The position numbers were made by a program, and so were the translations under genes. From Euglena gracilis (Eukaryota; Euglenida; Euglenophyceae; Euglenales): DNA of 64,000 bases. The DNA is taken from assembly GCA_039621445.1 (NCBI GenBank), contig CP154955.1, positions 52,667,384-52,731,383 on the forward strand, read 5' to 3'. Of this stretch, positions 46,300 to 55,929 are shown in pieces. Each line of letters starts with the position of its first letter. The stretch's first letter is position 1. Under the pieces are notes generated by a model. The model searched no databases. It had not been told where the DNA came from and was given only the letters and a program-made list of their open reading frames with translations.

Positions 46300-48600
46300 A
46301 AATGCACATATTAAATAGTTTTTCGCATAAACACATATGCAGTTTGGTGCATAATTCTCAGACATCTCCAGTTTTGTGGGTCATCCCAACCCCAAACCCT
46401 AAAGCTTCTACCAGCCCATGTGGTGTGTGCACACTGGCACAGTACCACCTTGCGCCGGAGTCCTCAAGCGTGAAAAAGAGTTCCTGTCCCAGCACATTCA
46501 AAAAAAAAATGCAAGGAAAATGGCCCAAAAATGGGCGCATTTTGGCAATAATGTGTCAACTTTGGGGTGGAAATGATTGCTGGAATCCTTGGACTACCAT
46601 CCATCCACTTAAAACGTCAAAAAATGCGCCTTCGACTTTTTAATTTTCGACCCTGTTCGACGCCCAGACTGGCTGTTGGCTGGCCCTTAGGCCTAAGGGC
46701 GGTCCTTAGCAAAAATAAAAAAAGGTCGGTCACTTTGTCCACTCGGCCAAAAATGGCTCAAAATCGATGGAGTTTGGCCAACCCCCCCCAAAAGGTTTCC
46801 GGCGCCTTCGGTACACGCCAACTTTCGGCCATTTCTGGCCGACCCCCCTGGGGCAAAAAGCCAAAAAGCCATTCAGTCACTCCGGAAAAACCAATCAGCC
46901 ACCCAGGGGGGGGGGGGTTGGTTGAGTCACAAGAATACCAGGTGTGGGAGGGTCACACACACTGAGCAATGGTATTCTTGTCACCCCTCCGAAATGCCAA
47001 TTCACTTCCTGCCCTCGGACAGGAGTGGTATACGTTGGGATGGGGAGCCTTTGACCCCACCCTTGGACGACACGTGGTGGATACCCCTGCCAACGCTGGC
47101 TGTGAGGAAGATACTTGTCAAAGTGATCAATTTGGGTTTTTTCGGCCATTTTTGCAGGAAACTTTCGACCATGGACACACCCAATTTTGTTTGAAAAGCT
47201 GCAAGGGACAGGAGGGGATAGTCAGGGCTGTATGAGGCCAGGTGGGGGGGGTTAAACCCTACACTGGGAAGGTGGGTGGGTCCCCCAACCCACCACAGCA
47301 CTGCACAAGGAAAACATCCTTCGGCGCGTTTAGGGGCGCCTTCGGTCCCCAAAATACAAGTGAATGTACAGGTGGGGGGTTGGACCCCCACAAGGGAATT
47401 TCCTAAGATCCCAGGGGTAGGGGGAAGGTGCTGGCTGGAAAAAGGTGCTGGCCGGACCCCTGGGGGCTGTGGGGGTCTGGGGGGGGGGGTGGATCCTACC
47501 GGCTGCCGGGCTGGACCCCCGGCTGGCACCAGAAAACAGGAGAAAGGAAAAAAAGAAACAGGAAAACAAAAAAGCCCAGATCAAGCTCGGAACATTTTTC
47601 GGCCCAAAATTTTGAGCTGGAAACCCCCCAAAAAGTACCAAAAATAAAAAAAAGCCAAAAAAATAAAAAATTGCCAATTTGTCCATTTTGACCCCTTTTT
47701 CAAAAAATTTCGGTCCATCCCTGCTTTGCCAGGCTGCAAAAGCTTTATTTTCACTCGACTCCCCAGAGAGAGTTCTGCAGCCCGGCTGGGAGCTGAGAAC
47801 TGGAAAAAAGGTGCCAGCTGGCTGGACCCCGTTGGGTGGGGTGCTGTCCAGCTTTAGAAATTCCCTGCCCCCCACCCACCAGGAGGGGGGGAGGGGTGGA
47901 CACCCCCACCCACCGCCGATAGGGTTTCGCAGGTTCACATAAAGCCACACAATCCCAGGGGAAAACGTGAAACATGACATTTTGTTAAACTCCAAAACAT
48001 ATTGTCCTTTTTCACAAGATTTCCTTTGTGCACAGGAGAGGGGTGGGGTCGAACCCCCCATACCCCTTCACTTCGGACTGTTTCATGTGGTCAGTGTGGC
48101 AGACACAATTTTTTAGAAGGGAAAAAACGCAAGAAGAAAACGTACAAAAAAATCACTAAAAAAAAACAATAACAAAATACATATAACAAAAAAACATATA
48201 ACAAAAAGGCACGTGAAAGAAAAATGCCAGGGGAATATTTTTGGTTCTCGATGGCGCGCCAGACATGGGAGGGAGGTCTGTGGGGGGGAGGGTTGGACCT
48301 CCTCCCTCTCCAGCATACAAAGCGACTTAGTACCCGGGGGTCTGGGTTTGGATTCTTACTCAAGTGTACTTCGGTCCAGCTTTTGTGAAATAAAAATACA
48401 AAATCCAGAGGGAAAATGGACAAGAAAAACTTGGCTATCCTGACGAAAACAGGTCGACAGCGGGGAAAAAATTGGTTCCTCGCATCCTTGGACCATCGCC
48501 CATCCCCTCAAAACATAAAAAATGGTTTTCCGCCTTTTCAATTTTTGACCCCATTCAAGCCCAAGTCTAACCCTTGGGGTGGTCCTTAAGGAATCAAAAA
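46300..48600. other. Macro-gene intron; dispersed repeats only
   Basis: Two relatives of the CCTTAGGCCTAAGGGCGGTCC element (46450-46720, 48360-48600), G/C-run hairpins at 46900-47530, and A-rich sequence near 48110-48220. No exon was found. Confidence 0.5.
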
Positions 48601-48667
48601 AAAAATCCCGTCCCTCAAAGTCCACACTGGATAAAACGTGGCACCTCTCAGATCAGGGAATGGCTAC

Positions 48668-48777
48668 CTTTGCAGGCTATTTTGCGAAGCGACCTGAACT
48701 CCACCACTGCACGCCGTGCCGCCCGCTGCTCCTGTTGCTTGATGTCGCTGTGCTCCCGCCAGTGAGTGAAGATCCCA
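48668..48777 (-). CDS. Macro-domain protein, exon 7
   Basis: Reads GGIFTHWREHSDIKQQEQRA then ARRAVVEFRSLRKIACK. GGIF completes loop 2 and the following helix (xxAARxAVVEF) matches the family. A GTAGCC donor follows 48668. A conventional acceptor at 48794 would prepend PA. The plus strand is open too, with a GTGAGT, but its peptide is less coherent. Confidence 0.75.
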
Positions 48778-48844
48778 CCGGCAGGCTGCGTGTGTGGCCG
48801 CTGTGGAGCAACCTGAACCCCGATCAATTCTATAGGGAGCTTTG

Positions 48845-49000
48845 TGGCGAATTTACTATTTATGATTTTTTTAATTTTTCTTTTACTCTTATTCTTATTA
48901 CTTTTAGGATTTTATTATTTATTTTTTTTATTTTTTATTTTTATTTTTTTATTATTTTATTTTTTATTTTATTTCATTTTATATTTTAAAATATTTTTTT
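48845..49000. repeat. T-rich (TTTTATT)n tract
   Basis: Low-complexity T/A sequence upstream, on the minus strand, of macro-domain exon 7. Confidence 0.85.
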
Positions 49001-49608
49001 GAAAGAAAAAAAAACGAAACCCAATGAAATGTTGCATTATGGGGGAAATCCAGAGCTTTGAAAAATTGTCTTGAGGCCCAGAGCATTCGCAGGTGCAAAA
49101 TCAGCTGCCTTCGACCCTCCCCACCAACAAAACTCAGCACGCAAATAGCATAGCATCTACCTGTGACAAGGAAAATTATGCTGAAATGCATGCCACAATA
49201 ATAACCCCAAATGCCTCCCGCCGGGATCTCTGTTGGACAACAAGGGATTCCTTCCATTTTTTCCGGGCTCTGGTACACCCAAAAGCTGCTCACAATCACA
49301 CTTCGGTATGAATTGATTTTCTGTTTTGTTGTGCTGTTTTGTTTTGCTGAATTCTGAACACAAAACTTAAACCTAAAGAAAACCGGCACTTGGATATTAC
49401 TCATTTCAAAAAAAAAGTCACGGAAAGTTCAGTGCTGGGGACGGGGTCAGGATTTAAGGAACACACGGCTGCCCACCAAGAAGTTGTGCAAGCAGGTAAA
49501 ACCCAAGGCAACAACTTCCACAGTGACACTTTGGGGTGAGATGGGAATGTTGGTCCTTCCCTTCCCCCATCCCAGCCATTTGGCAACCGGCAACAAGGAG
49601 CCTGGCTG

Positions 49609-49638
49609 CCGCTGATGGCAGGGATTGCACAGGAACGG
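49609..49638 (-). CDS. Macro-domain protein, 30-bp microexon (loop 2 strand)
   Basis: Encodes RSCAIPAIS, the strand before the second phosphate-binding loop (family pattern S-I-A-F-P-A-I). The upstream end is fixed by the target duplication of the 392-bp element. The downstream junction is inferred: joining after AGCGG to the T at 48777 gives PAISGGIF, exactly the expected S-x-G-I-F loop, with CAGCCAGGC and GCCTGCCGG at the intron ends able to pair partly. Confidence 0.65.
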
Positions 49639-49646
49639 GCTCCAAA

Positions 49647-50038
49647 CAGGGTGTCGCTTTACGACCTCAAAGGCTGAAAAATTTCGGCTGGCTGGATAAA
49701 TGTGCTGACTGACAACCCCCCCTCCTCCATAGGGCCCCAGGGCTGGAACGAGGCCCAAAAGCTGACCAAAAAATATCGGTTTTGGTACCAAAATGGACCT
49801 GTCGGCCAGGGAAAATTTTGGATAAAAAAGTCGAGTTTTTGCACATTTGGCAGTTTTTAAGGTATTTGCAGTTTCGGTTTTTGGCCAATTCCAACCCAGT
49901 TCACCCATTTTTGGCCCATTTTGCACCTCCAAAATCAAAAACCCGTCGCCCTTCGTGAAATTTGTCGATGGGTGGGGGAGGGGACTGCTCGCTGGCTGGA
50001 CCCGGGGGGGGGTCCACTTCGGCTTAAGCGACGCCCTG
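49647..50038. mobile_element. CAGGG(C/T)GTCGC element forming an intron
   Basis: A 392-bp element, ends CAGGGTGTCGCTTTACG and CTTAAGCGACGCCCTG, duplication GCTCCAAA/GCTCCAAT. It lies exactly between macro-domain exons 5 and 6. Confidence 0.8.
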
Positions 50039-50140
50039 GCTCCAATGCGCTCCGCCGCGGCCAGAGCCCGGGAGACAGTGCGCCGAATGAGGGGCAGGAC
50101 TCGGGCGAAGGTGGCATCCGCAATGGCAGCAGACTGGGCA
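50039..50140 (-). CDS. Macro-domain protein, exon 5 (helix)
   Basis: Reads AQSAAIADATFARVLPLIRR then TVSRALAAAERIGA, the long helix packed on the sheet in macro domains. The AG acceptor at 50141 keeps the phase. The 3' end lies in an 8-bp duplication (GCTCCAAT/GCTCCAAA, plus strand) flanking a 392-bp CAGGG-ended element; collapse gives ERIGARSCAIPAISG. Confidence 0.8.
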
Positions 50141-50655
50141 CTGCACCTTACCGCACCTGGTACTGCACTGGAAGGGCACAAAGTGCTGGAAGAAAGATAA
50201 TTGTTCTGTCGGCTTTAAGGGTGAAAACGTCGCTATTGATTTGAATTTCAATTCAAATCAAAAAGGAAACTCGAAAATTCGAAAATGAAACAAACTTTTT
50301 TGTTCTTGTTTTAACTTGGATTCGACTTTTTTAAAAAAAATCATTTTATCATCGAATTGAAACAGGAGATTTTTAAAATGTGCTGACTTCACCCAACTGA
50401 GGGAAACTGAGGGAACTCTCTTGAATTGAAGCAGAAATGTCAACGGCTTGCCTTCTTTTGTTAATGTCACTGTCATCTAACAGGTCGGCCAGAACTGGGG
50501 ATCAAGGCAACTTCCTGCAATCACATGTTGGACAGTAGCAGGGCTTCCCATCTTCTCCGGCACGATGATGGCAAATCTGATTGAACAAAGTGCCAAAGTT
50601 CGTCAAAGTTAAAATTGGAACGAACAGCAAACAACGGAGGGTGGCAGGTGCCCAC

Positions 50656-50720
50656 CAGGCCCCACTCTGTGCGGGGAAGTCGTTCCAGTTGGGCCCCACG
50701 GCATGCACCACAAAAAGTAC
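50656..50720 (-). CDS. Macro-domain protein, exon 4 with HAVGP strand
   Basis: Reads VLFVVHAVGPNWNDFPAQSG. VxHAVGPxW is a hallmark macro-domain strand. There is no usable AG at its 5' end, and the frame has a stop shortly upstream. Only collapse of the GATCGGGGC direct repeat gives GGLRDRGVLFVVHAVGP, as the family expects. CACACCGCG at the intron start can pair with CGCTGTG near its end. A GTGGGC donor follows in phase 2. Confidence 0.85.
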
Positions 50721-51594
50721 GCCCCGATCGCACAGCGTTGCAAATCATCGGTGATCTCATCAAAAACAAGTCAGTCGTTTCCGAAACCCTCGGACCCACC
50801 CACCCACCCACCCACCCTGGGGGGGGGGGGCTGGGGGGCTCAGGGGGACCCATTTTGGGGGGGCCAATTTTGGGGTCTGAAAAATTTTTCGGTGCGCTTC
50901 GCGCCGAAAATAAAGCCTCTGGTGGGGTGCCCACTCAGCCCGACCACCCCCGGAGGGGGGCTCGGCCCAGACCCACCCACCCACCCACCCCCTCCCCCCT
51001 GGACACAAAAATTAAAAAAATATATCTGCCCCTGGGCGGGTGACTCCAGTATTATTGCCAAAAATCAGCGGATTTTAGCCACTTTTACCTTTTACATCTG
51101 GCCAGGCTCGGGGGGGGGGGGGGGGGCTAATCATTCCCCCAAGTCTTTCCTCTCGAGGGGGGGGGGGGGGCTTATTTTCATCTATCACCGAAAGGATTTT
51201 TGGTGATAATGGACCCTCCAATTCCTTCAGGGTTGGGAATACCGTGGGGGGGGGGTGATTTTTATCTATTCAAAAAAGAATTTTTTGAGTGGTGTTGGGC
51301 CTTCCATTCCCTTCACGGTGGTGAGAACCGTGGGGTGGGGGGGGGGGGCGGATTCGGTGTGGGCGGAATGGGACCTATGATCCAATAGATTTCTTCACTG
51401 CACCCCGCTTTATACCGTTACAACATTGTTGTTGTTCGCGACCGCACGTTGCTTTCTAGGGTCATTCAGAATTTCAAACGTCAATGTGTTTTCATTCCCA
51501 TCCCAAGGAAAGCGGAAATCGGGGTTGCCAATTCTGCTTACCCTCCCTGGGTTTGGAGCCCCAACCTGCGCCACCTCCCCTGAAACGCGGTGTG

Positions 51595-51763
51595 GCCCCG
51601 ATCTCGCAGGCCCCCCGCAGCGGCCTGCACGCTCGCCTGCGTGCACGGCAGCCGGACGTCGCGGTGCTCCACCCCCGCGTCGTCCCACCACACCGAGGGG
51701 AGCCGCCCCGCAGGTTTCTGATCGGGGAATGACTTGGCGTTGACCAGCTCTGGGGGGCGGTAG
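51595..51763 (-). CDS. Macro-domain protein, exon 3
   Basis: Reads SYRPPELVNAKSFPDQKPAG, then RLPSVWWDDAGVEHRDVRLP and CTQASVQAAAGGLRDRG. The last part matches the C-P/T-x-x-A-x-x-T-x-G-x-L segment ahead of the VIHAVGP strand. The exon contains an insertion (about 30 residues) relative to compact macro domains. It ends at GATCGGGGC, repeated at 50721-50729. The plus strand is also open here but gives an Arg/Pro-rich peptide. Confidence 0.8.
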
Positions 51764-52369
51764 CTTGGGTGCTATGGAACGTTGCCTTCAAGGTGACCTT
51801 TTGAGCTTCCAGCCAGGGTTCGATGTGAGGGCAGGTGAGGGGTCGGACCCCCCCTCTCCGGTCCAGGGGAAGTGACCCCCCCCCCAGTGAACACTGGGTC
51901 TGGGTGACCGATCTTCAGCGGGCCGAAAAGTTTTGCCCAAAAAACGGCCAAAAATTGCCTTTGGCCAAAAATTGGGCTTTTTGGAACACTTTTTTTCTTC
52001 TTCAAAATGCAGCAATTTTTCGGTGCGAAGCTCCGGAAGGAAAATTTTGACCTTTTGGGTGGCACCGGGCTGTTCCGGATCCCCCTTGGCACGTGGGGGA
52101 TCCGGACCCCCTCCAGGAGGGGTTGTTCAGTTGCCACACTCAGGATTGAAAATTGAAACCTCGGACGCCAGGACATCATAAAAGAAGATACGACTTGAAT
52201 GCATCACTTTGACGTCAAGAAGAACTTGGGACCTTCAACGCAAAAAGTCAAACTTTCAAATTACAAAAAAATTCAAAAAAGTCCAATTATTCCATATGTT
52301 GTCATCCATTCCACCATTACTCCATTGTCATGGGCAATTTTGATGACACTGTTCGGTTAGAAAGAGGAC

Positions 52370-52488
52370 CTGCGGAACGTCTCCGGCTTGGGTTGCCGGG
52401 TGACATCGACGGGGCGGCACATGTTGCGCAGTGCCCCGGAGACGCCTCCATCCAAGGTACAGCGGGAACCAAGGACATTGTGGACAGG
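52370..52488 (-). CDS. Macro-domain protein, exon 2 with GGV loop
   Basis: Reads PVHNVLGSRCTLDGGVSGAL then RNMCRPVDVTRQPKPETF. GGVSGAL aligns with the phosphate-binding loop 1 (GGGVxxA). The position occupied by catalytic Asp in MacroD-type hydrolases is Ser here, and the stretch between NAAN and GGV is longer than usual. AG acceptor and GTCCTC donor are present, and phase 2 at the end matches the next exon. Confidence 0.8.
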
Positions 52489-52552
52489 CTTTGTTTCCAC
52501 GTGTGAACACAACCAGCAGTGAACTGAACCAGACTTTTCTTCCAAACAAAGA

Positions 52553-52940
52553 TAAACCCCCTCCATTTATAAACCCCCCGGTTTATTATTTGGACACTCG
52601 GAGCCGGGGTCCAGGGGGGGTTATTATTTGGGGGGGGGGTATTATTTGGGCAAAATTCTCGAAGTCAAAAAATCGACCCAAAACCCCCTCCACAGGCTCC
52701 AATGGTCACTGTTTGGCATTTTTTTGGCTTATATAAAAAATTAGGTGCTTTTTTGGCATATTTTCTGCACCAACCTTATCCATTTTTGTGATTTTTTTTC
52801 AACATTTCAGGAGATTTTTGACACTTTTTTTCTTTGCCTTCACACATGCCGGAGGGGGGTTTATTATTTGGGCAGCCGAAGTCGATACTTGGGGGGGGGT
52901 TATCATTTGGGGGGTTTTATTATTGGGGGGGGGGTTATGT
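52553..52940. mobile_element. TTATTATTTGGGG G/C-run element
   Basis: Repeated TTATTATTTGGGGGGG units, with internal CGAAGTCnATACTTGGGG-like duplications near each end. It lies in the intron between macro-domain exons 1 and 2. Confidence 0.45.
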
Positions 52941-53114
52941 TCATTTCACGTCCCCGTCTCTGGGACATGGGCACACCATCCCCCTCCCAATCTTGTCCCC
53001 CCCCCCGACCTTGTCCCATACCCGGCCAAAGGGTCCGGGCCAGGGTCCGCTAAAGAAAATTTGTTGACCAGGTTTGAATGGTGCTGAGCTCTTTATAAGC
53101 GCGCCCCCACCCCT

Positions 53115-53232
53115 TCATTGACCCCGGCCCGGCGGCCCGGCCGGCAGCCCGGCGGCCTGGCGGCCCGTCGGCCCGGCCGGCGGCCCGGCGGCCCAGCAGC
53201 CCGGCGACCCAGCAGTCCGGCCGGCCCGGCCT
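53115..53232. repeat. GC-rich CGGCCCGG short-unit repeat
   Basis: Degenerate tandem GGCCCGGC/GGCAGCCCGG units leading straight into the 167-bp array. Confidence 0.85.
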
Positions 53233-53945
53233 GGGCTTGGGAGGGGGTTGAAAAACGCTCATTTTCGAATTTTTTAGACTTTTTTGACCCAAAGTCAATG
53301 GGTCAATGGGTTGGCGGCCCAAAACGGGGCGCTGGCGGATCGAAAAACGCTCGTTTTTGGCTCAAAAACAGTTTTTCCGCGTCCGGGCGGCCAAAAAGCA
53401 TCGTTTCGGGCAAAAAAAAAATTCGATTTTTTCGATTTTTTTCGACTTTTTCGACCAGGTTTTGGCCCAAAGTCAATGGGTTGGCGGCCCAAAACGGGGC
53501 GCTGGCGGGTCGAAAAACGCTCGTTTTCGGCTCAAAATCAGTTTTTCCGGGTCCGGGAGGCCAAAAAACATCGTTTCGGACAAAAAAATATTTTCGATTT
53601 TTTTCGACTTTTTTGACCCGGTTTTGACCCAAAATCAATGGGTCGGCGGCCCAAAACGAGGCGCTGGCTGGTCGAAAACCGCTCGTTTTCGGCTCAAAAT
53701 CAGTTGTTTTTTTCCGGGTCCGGGAGGCCAAAAAACATCGTTTCGGACAAAAAAAATATTTTCGATTTTTTTCGACTCTTTTGACCCGGTTTTGACCCAA
53801 AGTCAATGGGTCGGCGGCCCAAAACGGGGGCGCTGGCGGGTCGAAAAACGCTCGTTTTCGGCTCAAAAACAGTTTTTCCGGGTCCGGGAGGCCAAAAAAA
53901 CATCGTTTCGGGCAAAAAAAATTGTTTTGATTCTTTTCGAACAGT
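53230..53945 (+). repeat. Tandem array, unit about 167 bp
   Basis: GGCGGCCCAAAACG recurs at 53312, 53482, 53644 and 53812 (spacing 170, 162, 168) with a partial unit before. Each unit holds CGAAAAACGCTCGTTTT, CCGGGTCCGGGAGGCC and a TTCGATTTTTT block. A single related unit is at 2430-2640. Confidence 0.9.
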
Positions 53946-53949
53946 GGAA

Positions 53950-54665
53950 AAAGTGTACAAAATGGCCTAAAATGGCCTAAATTGGCCGAAAAACGCCCGT
54001 ATCTCGGGCTACGCGGGGAGTTGTGGGGAAACCATAATCCCAGTACATAGAGCGTCCCAGGGGCTTCAATTTAGGTCTCTGGACATTTCCTTTGATTTTG
54101 CATCATTTTCGAGAAATTTTGAAAACATTGGTTTTTTGACCCCCCCACCCCCCGAAAACGGCTAAGTCGAACAGTGGGAAAAGTGTACAAAACGGCCGTA
54201 TCTCGGGCTAGGCAGGGAGTCGGGGAAATCAAAATACCAGTAGATGGGGCGTTCCAAGGGCTTCAAATTAGGTCTCCGGACATTTCCTTTGATTTTGCTT
54301 CATTTTGGAGATATTTTGGAAATTGACATTTTTTGGCCGAAATGGCAGTCCAAAGGGGGGGGGGGAGCTTATCCAGGGGGGGGGCGGGTAAATCCTACCC
54401 AGTTTTGGACCCCTTCGCGCGTGAATAACTCGGGCCTGGCGGGGGGTTGGGGGTCAACTCCGGGTGATTCGGAAACTAGGAATCCAGTCGCTCGCGACTG
54501 AAGAAAAAAAATCCGGGAACGGGGCCGGGATCATGGTGATAATCCGCCGGTTCCCGAGGTGGCCCCGACCCGGGGGGCGGGGGGAGGGGGGGGGGTTGAG
54601 GGGGGGGTTTCGCCAGTGGTAAGCTTCGCTCTTACCCACAAAGGGATAAGAGCTCAGCGACCCCC
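53950..54665 (+). repeat. Long dispersed repeat, copy 2
   Basis: Homologous to 2690-4165, including the tail with TCGCTCGCGACTGAAG and AGCTTCGCTCTTACC. Single related blocks also occur at 57060-57180 and 60010-60180. Confidence 0.8.
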
Positions 54666-55017
54666 CCCTGATCCCATACCTGGGCTAGCGTTAGCCGGGT
54701 ATGGGACAAGATAGGGGGGGGGGGCAAATATCAAAGTTAATTTGCTTTTGAAATAACCTGTTTTTAAAACTTGTTCTTTTTTGCGTGGTTTTTTGATGGT
54801 TTGGGGAGATCAAGCACGTAATTTATCCAATTAAATGTTCAAACAACAGCCCTGATGATGAGGATTTGCAGAGCAGGGGAGTTTCCAAACGATAAAGGTT
54901 GAATTTTTGAAAAGTTTGGTTTCCAAATGAAATTGCGCTACTGAATGCCCCAAGAGACCTGTCTACACCCCGGTAAATGTTCAAGTGCCCCCTGTATTCC
55001 ATTGGCATGAAGCTCAC

Positions 55018-55108
55018 GGGGTTGGCGGCATTAACAACAACGTCCATGTGCATCGAGGTGATGTCCGCCTGAATGATGTCCACCGTGACCGCACCAATGC
55101 GCACCTCC
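55018..55108 (-). CDS. Macro-domain protein, exon with NAAN motif
   Basis: Reads EVRIGAVTVDIIQADITSMH then MDVVVNAANP. This is the start of a macro domain, the fold that binds ADP-ribose and related metabolites: the Asp of QADIT contacts the adenine and VVNAANP is the signature strand and turn. An AG precedes 55108 and a GTGAGC donor follows 55018 in phase 0. A short N-terminal exon with the start codon must lie upstream and was not identified. The nine exons together cover the fold from first to last strand. Confidence 0.85.
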
Positions 55109-55562
55109 CTCAGCACACTCGGATTGGAATGCGAACAGCTGGTTGACTGCTGACAGCCCTTGTGATGCAAATTTGGCTGAAATACAGCAAACGTCCGATG
55201 GGTTTTCTAATCTGACGCCACGTCGAAAAAAGTGATATAGCGCCAGGTGCAATACAACCAAAGGGGGTGCCTGGGATGTAAGGGAGGGGTAAGCGGGGGG
55301 GGGGGGACAAGGGGGAGGCGTTTTGTCATGGGAAAATGGGCAAATTAGGTTAATTTGAGGTGTCAACCCCCCCAAAATGGGAAACACGAACACCGAAATG
55401 GGAATCACCCACCTCCAATTTCAGGACATAATTTCGGTTCAAACTGAGACGGAGGGATCCCAGGGGGTGCAGAGGAGACACCAAACAAAGGTTGTGCGTA
55501 TTGAGGCAGCAGGTTGGGATCACAATTCATGAGCCATGGTTGAACAACTCCCACCTTGCAGG

Positions 55563-55925
55563 GTAGACAAAAATCACAGTGGACAAAAATTACGGTAAAA
55601 AAGATTAAGGTAAAAAATATTTTGGGTAAAATTTTGATTTTGGAAAATAGATGTTGGTAAAATTCGGTATTCAACCACTTCTTAACACTTTTTTTTTGCA
55701 TTGTGTTGAGTAATTTTCGAAGATGCTGTCAAGGGTCTTGCCAACATTTGTGCAATCTTGCCATTTTCGGGCATTTTGGCCGTTTTCCCAGGTTTGTTTT
55801 GTCTTTTTGAACTGACTCTTACAGAAGAGGGTGTAGGAAGCCGACACCGGTCGAAAAGCATGTAAAAATATGGTAAAATTTGGGGGTTTTTACCAAAATT
55901 TTTGTCCACCATAATTTTTGTCCAC
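55563..55925. repeat. GTGGACAAAAATTACGG inverted-end repeat
   Basis: About 363 bp. Its left part resembles the complement of 41040-41205 and its right part resembles 43380-43570 (shared GGAAGCCGACACCGGTCGAA). Ends carry GGACAAAAATTACGGT and the complementary form. Confidence 0.65.
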
Positions 55926-55929
55926 GCTG

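Noticed and set aside
48672-48763. Plus-strand exon ending at a perfect GTGAGT
   Set aside because: The minus strand gives the GGIF loop and helix of the macro domain with a valid donor; the GTGAGT is probably fortuitous.
51608-51713. Plus-strand exon with AG and GTTTCT sites
   Set aside because: The minus strand reads a macro-domain segment that joins in frame on both sides; the plus peptide is Arg/Pro-rich.
53303-53980. Open frames of 187-224 codons on both strands
   Set aside because: Translation of the 167-bp tandem array; the unit is open in several frames by chance.
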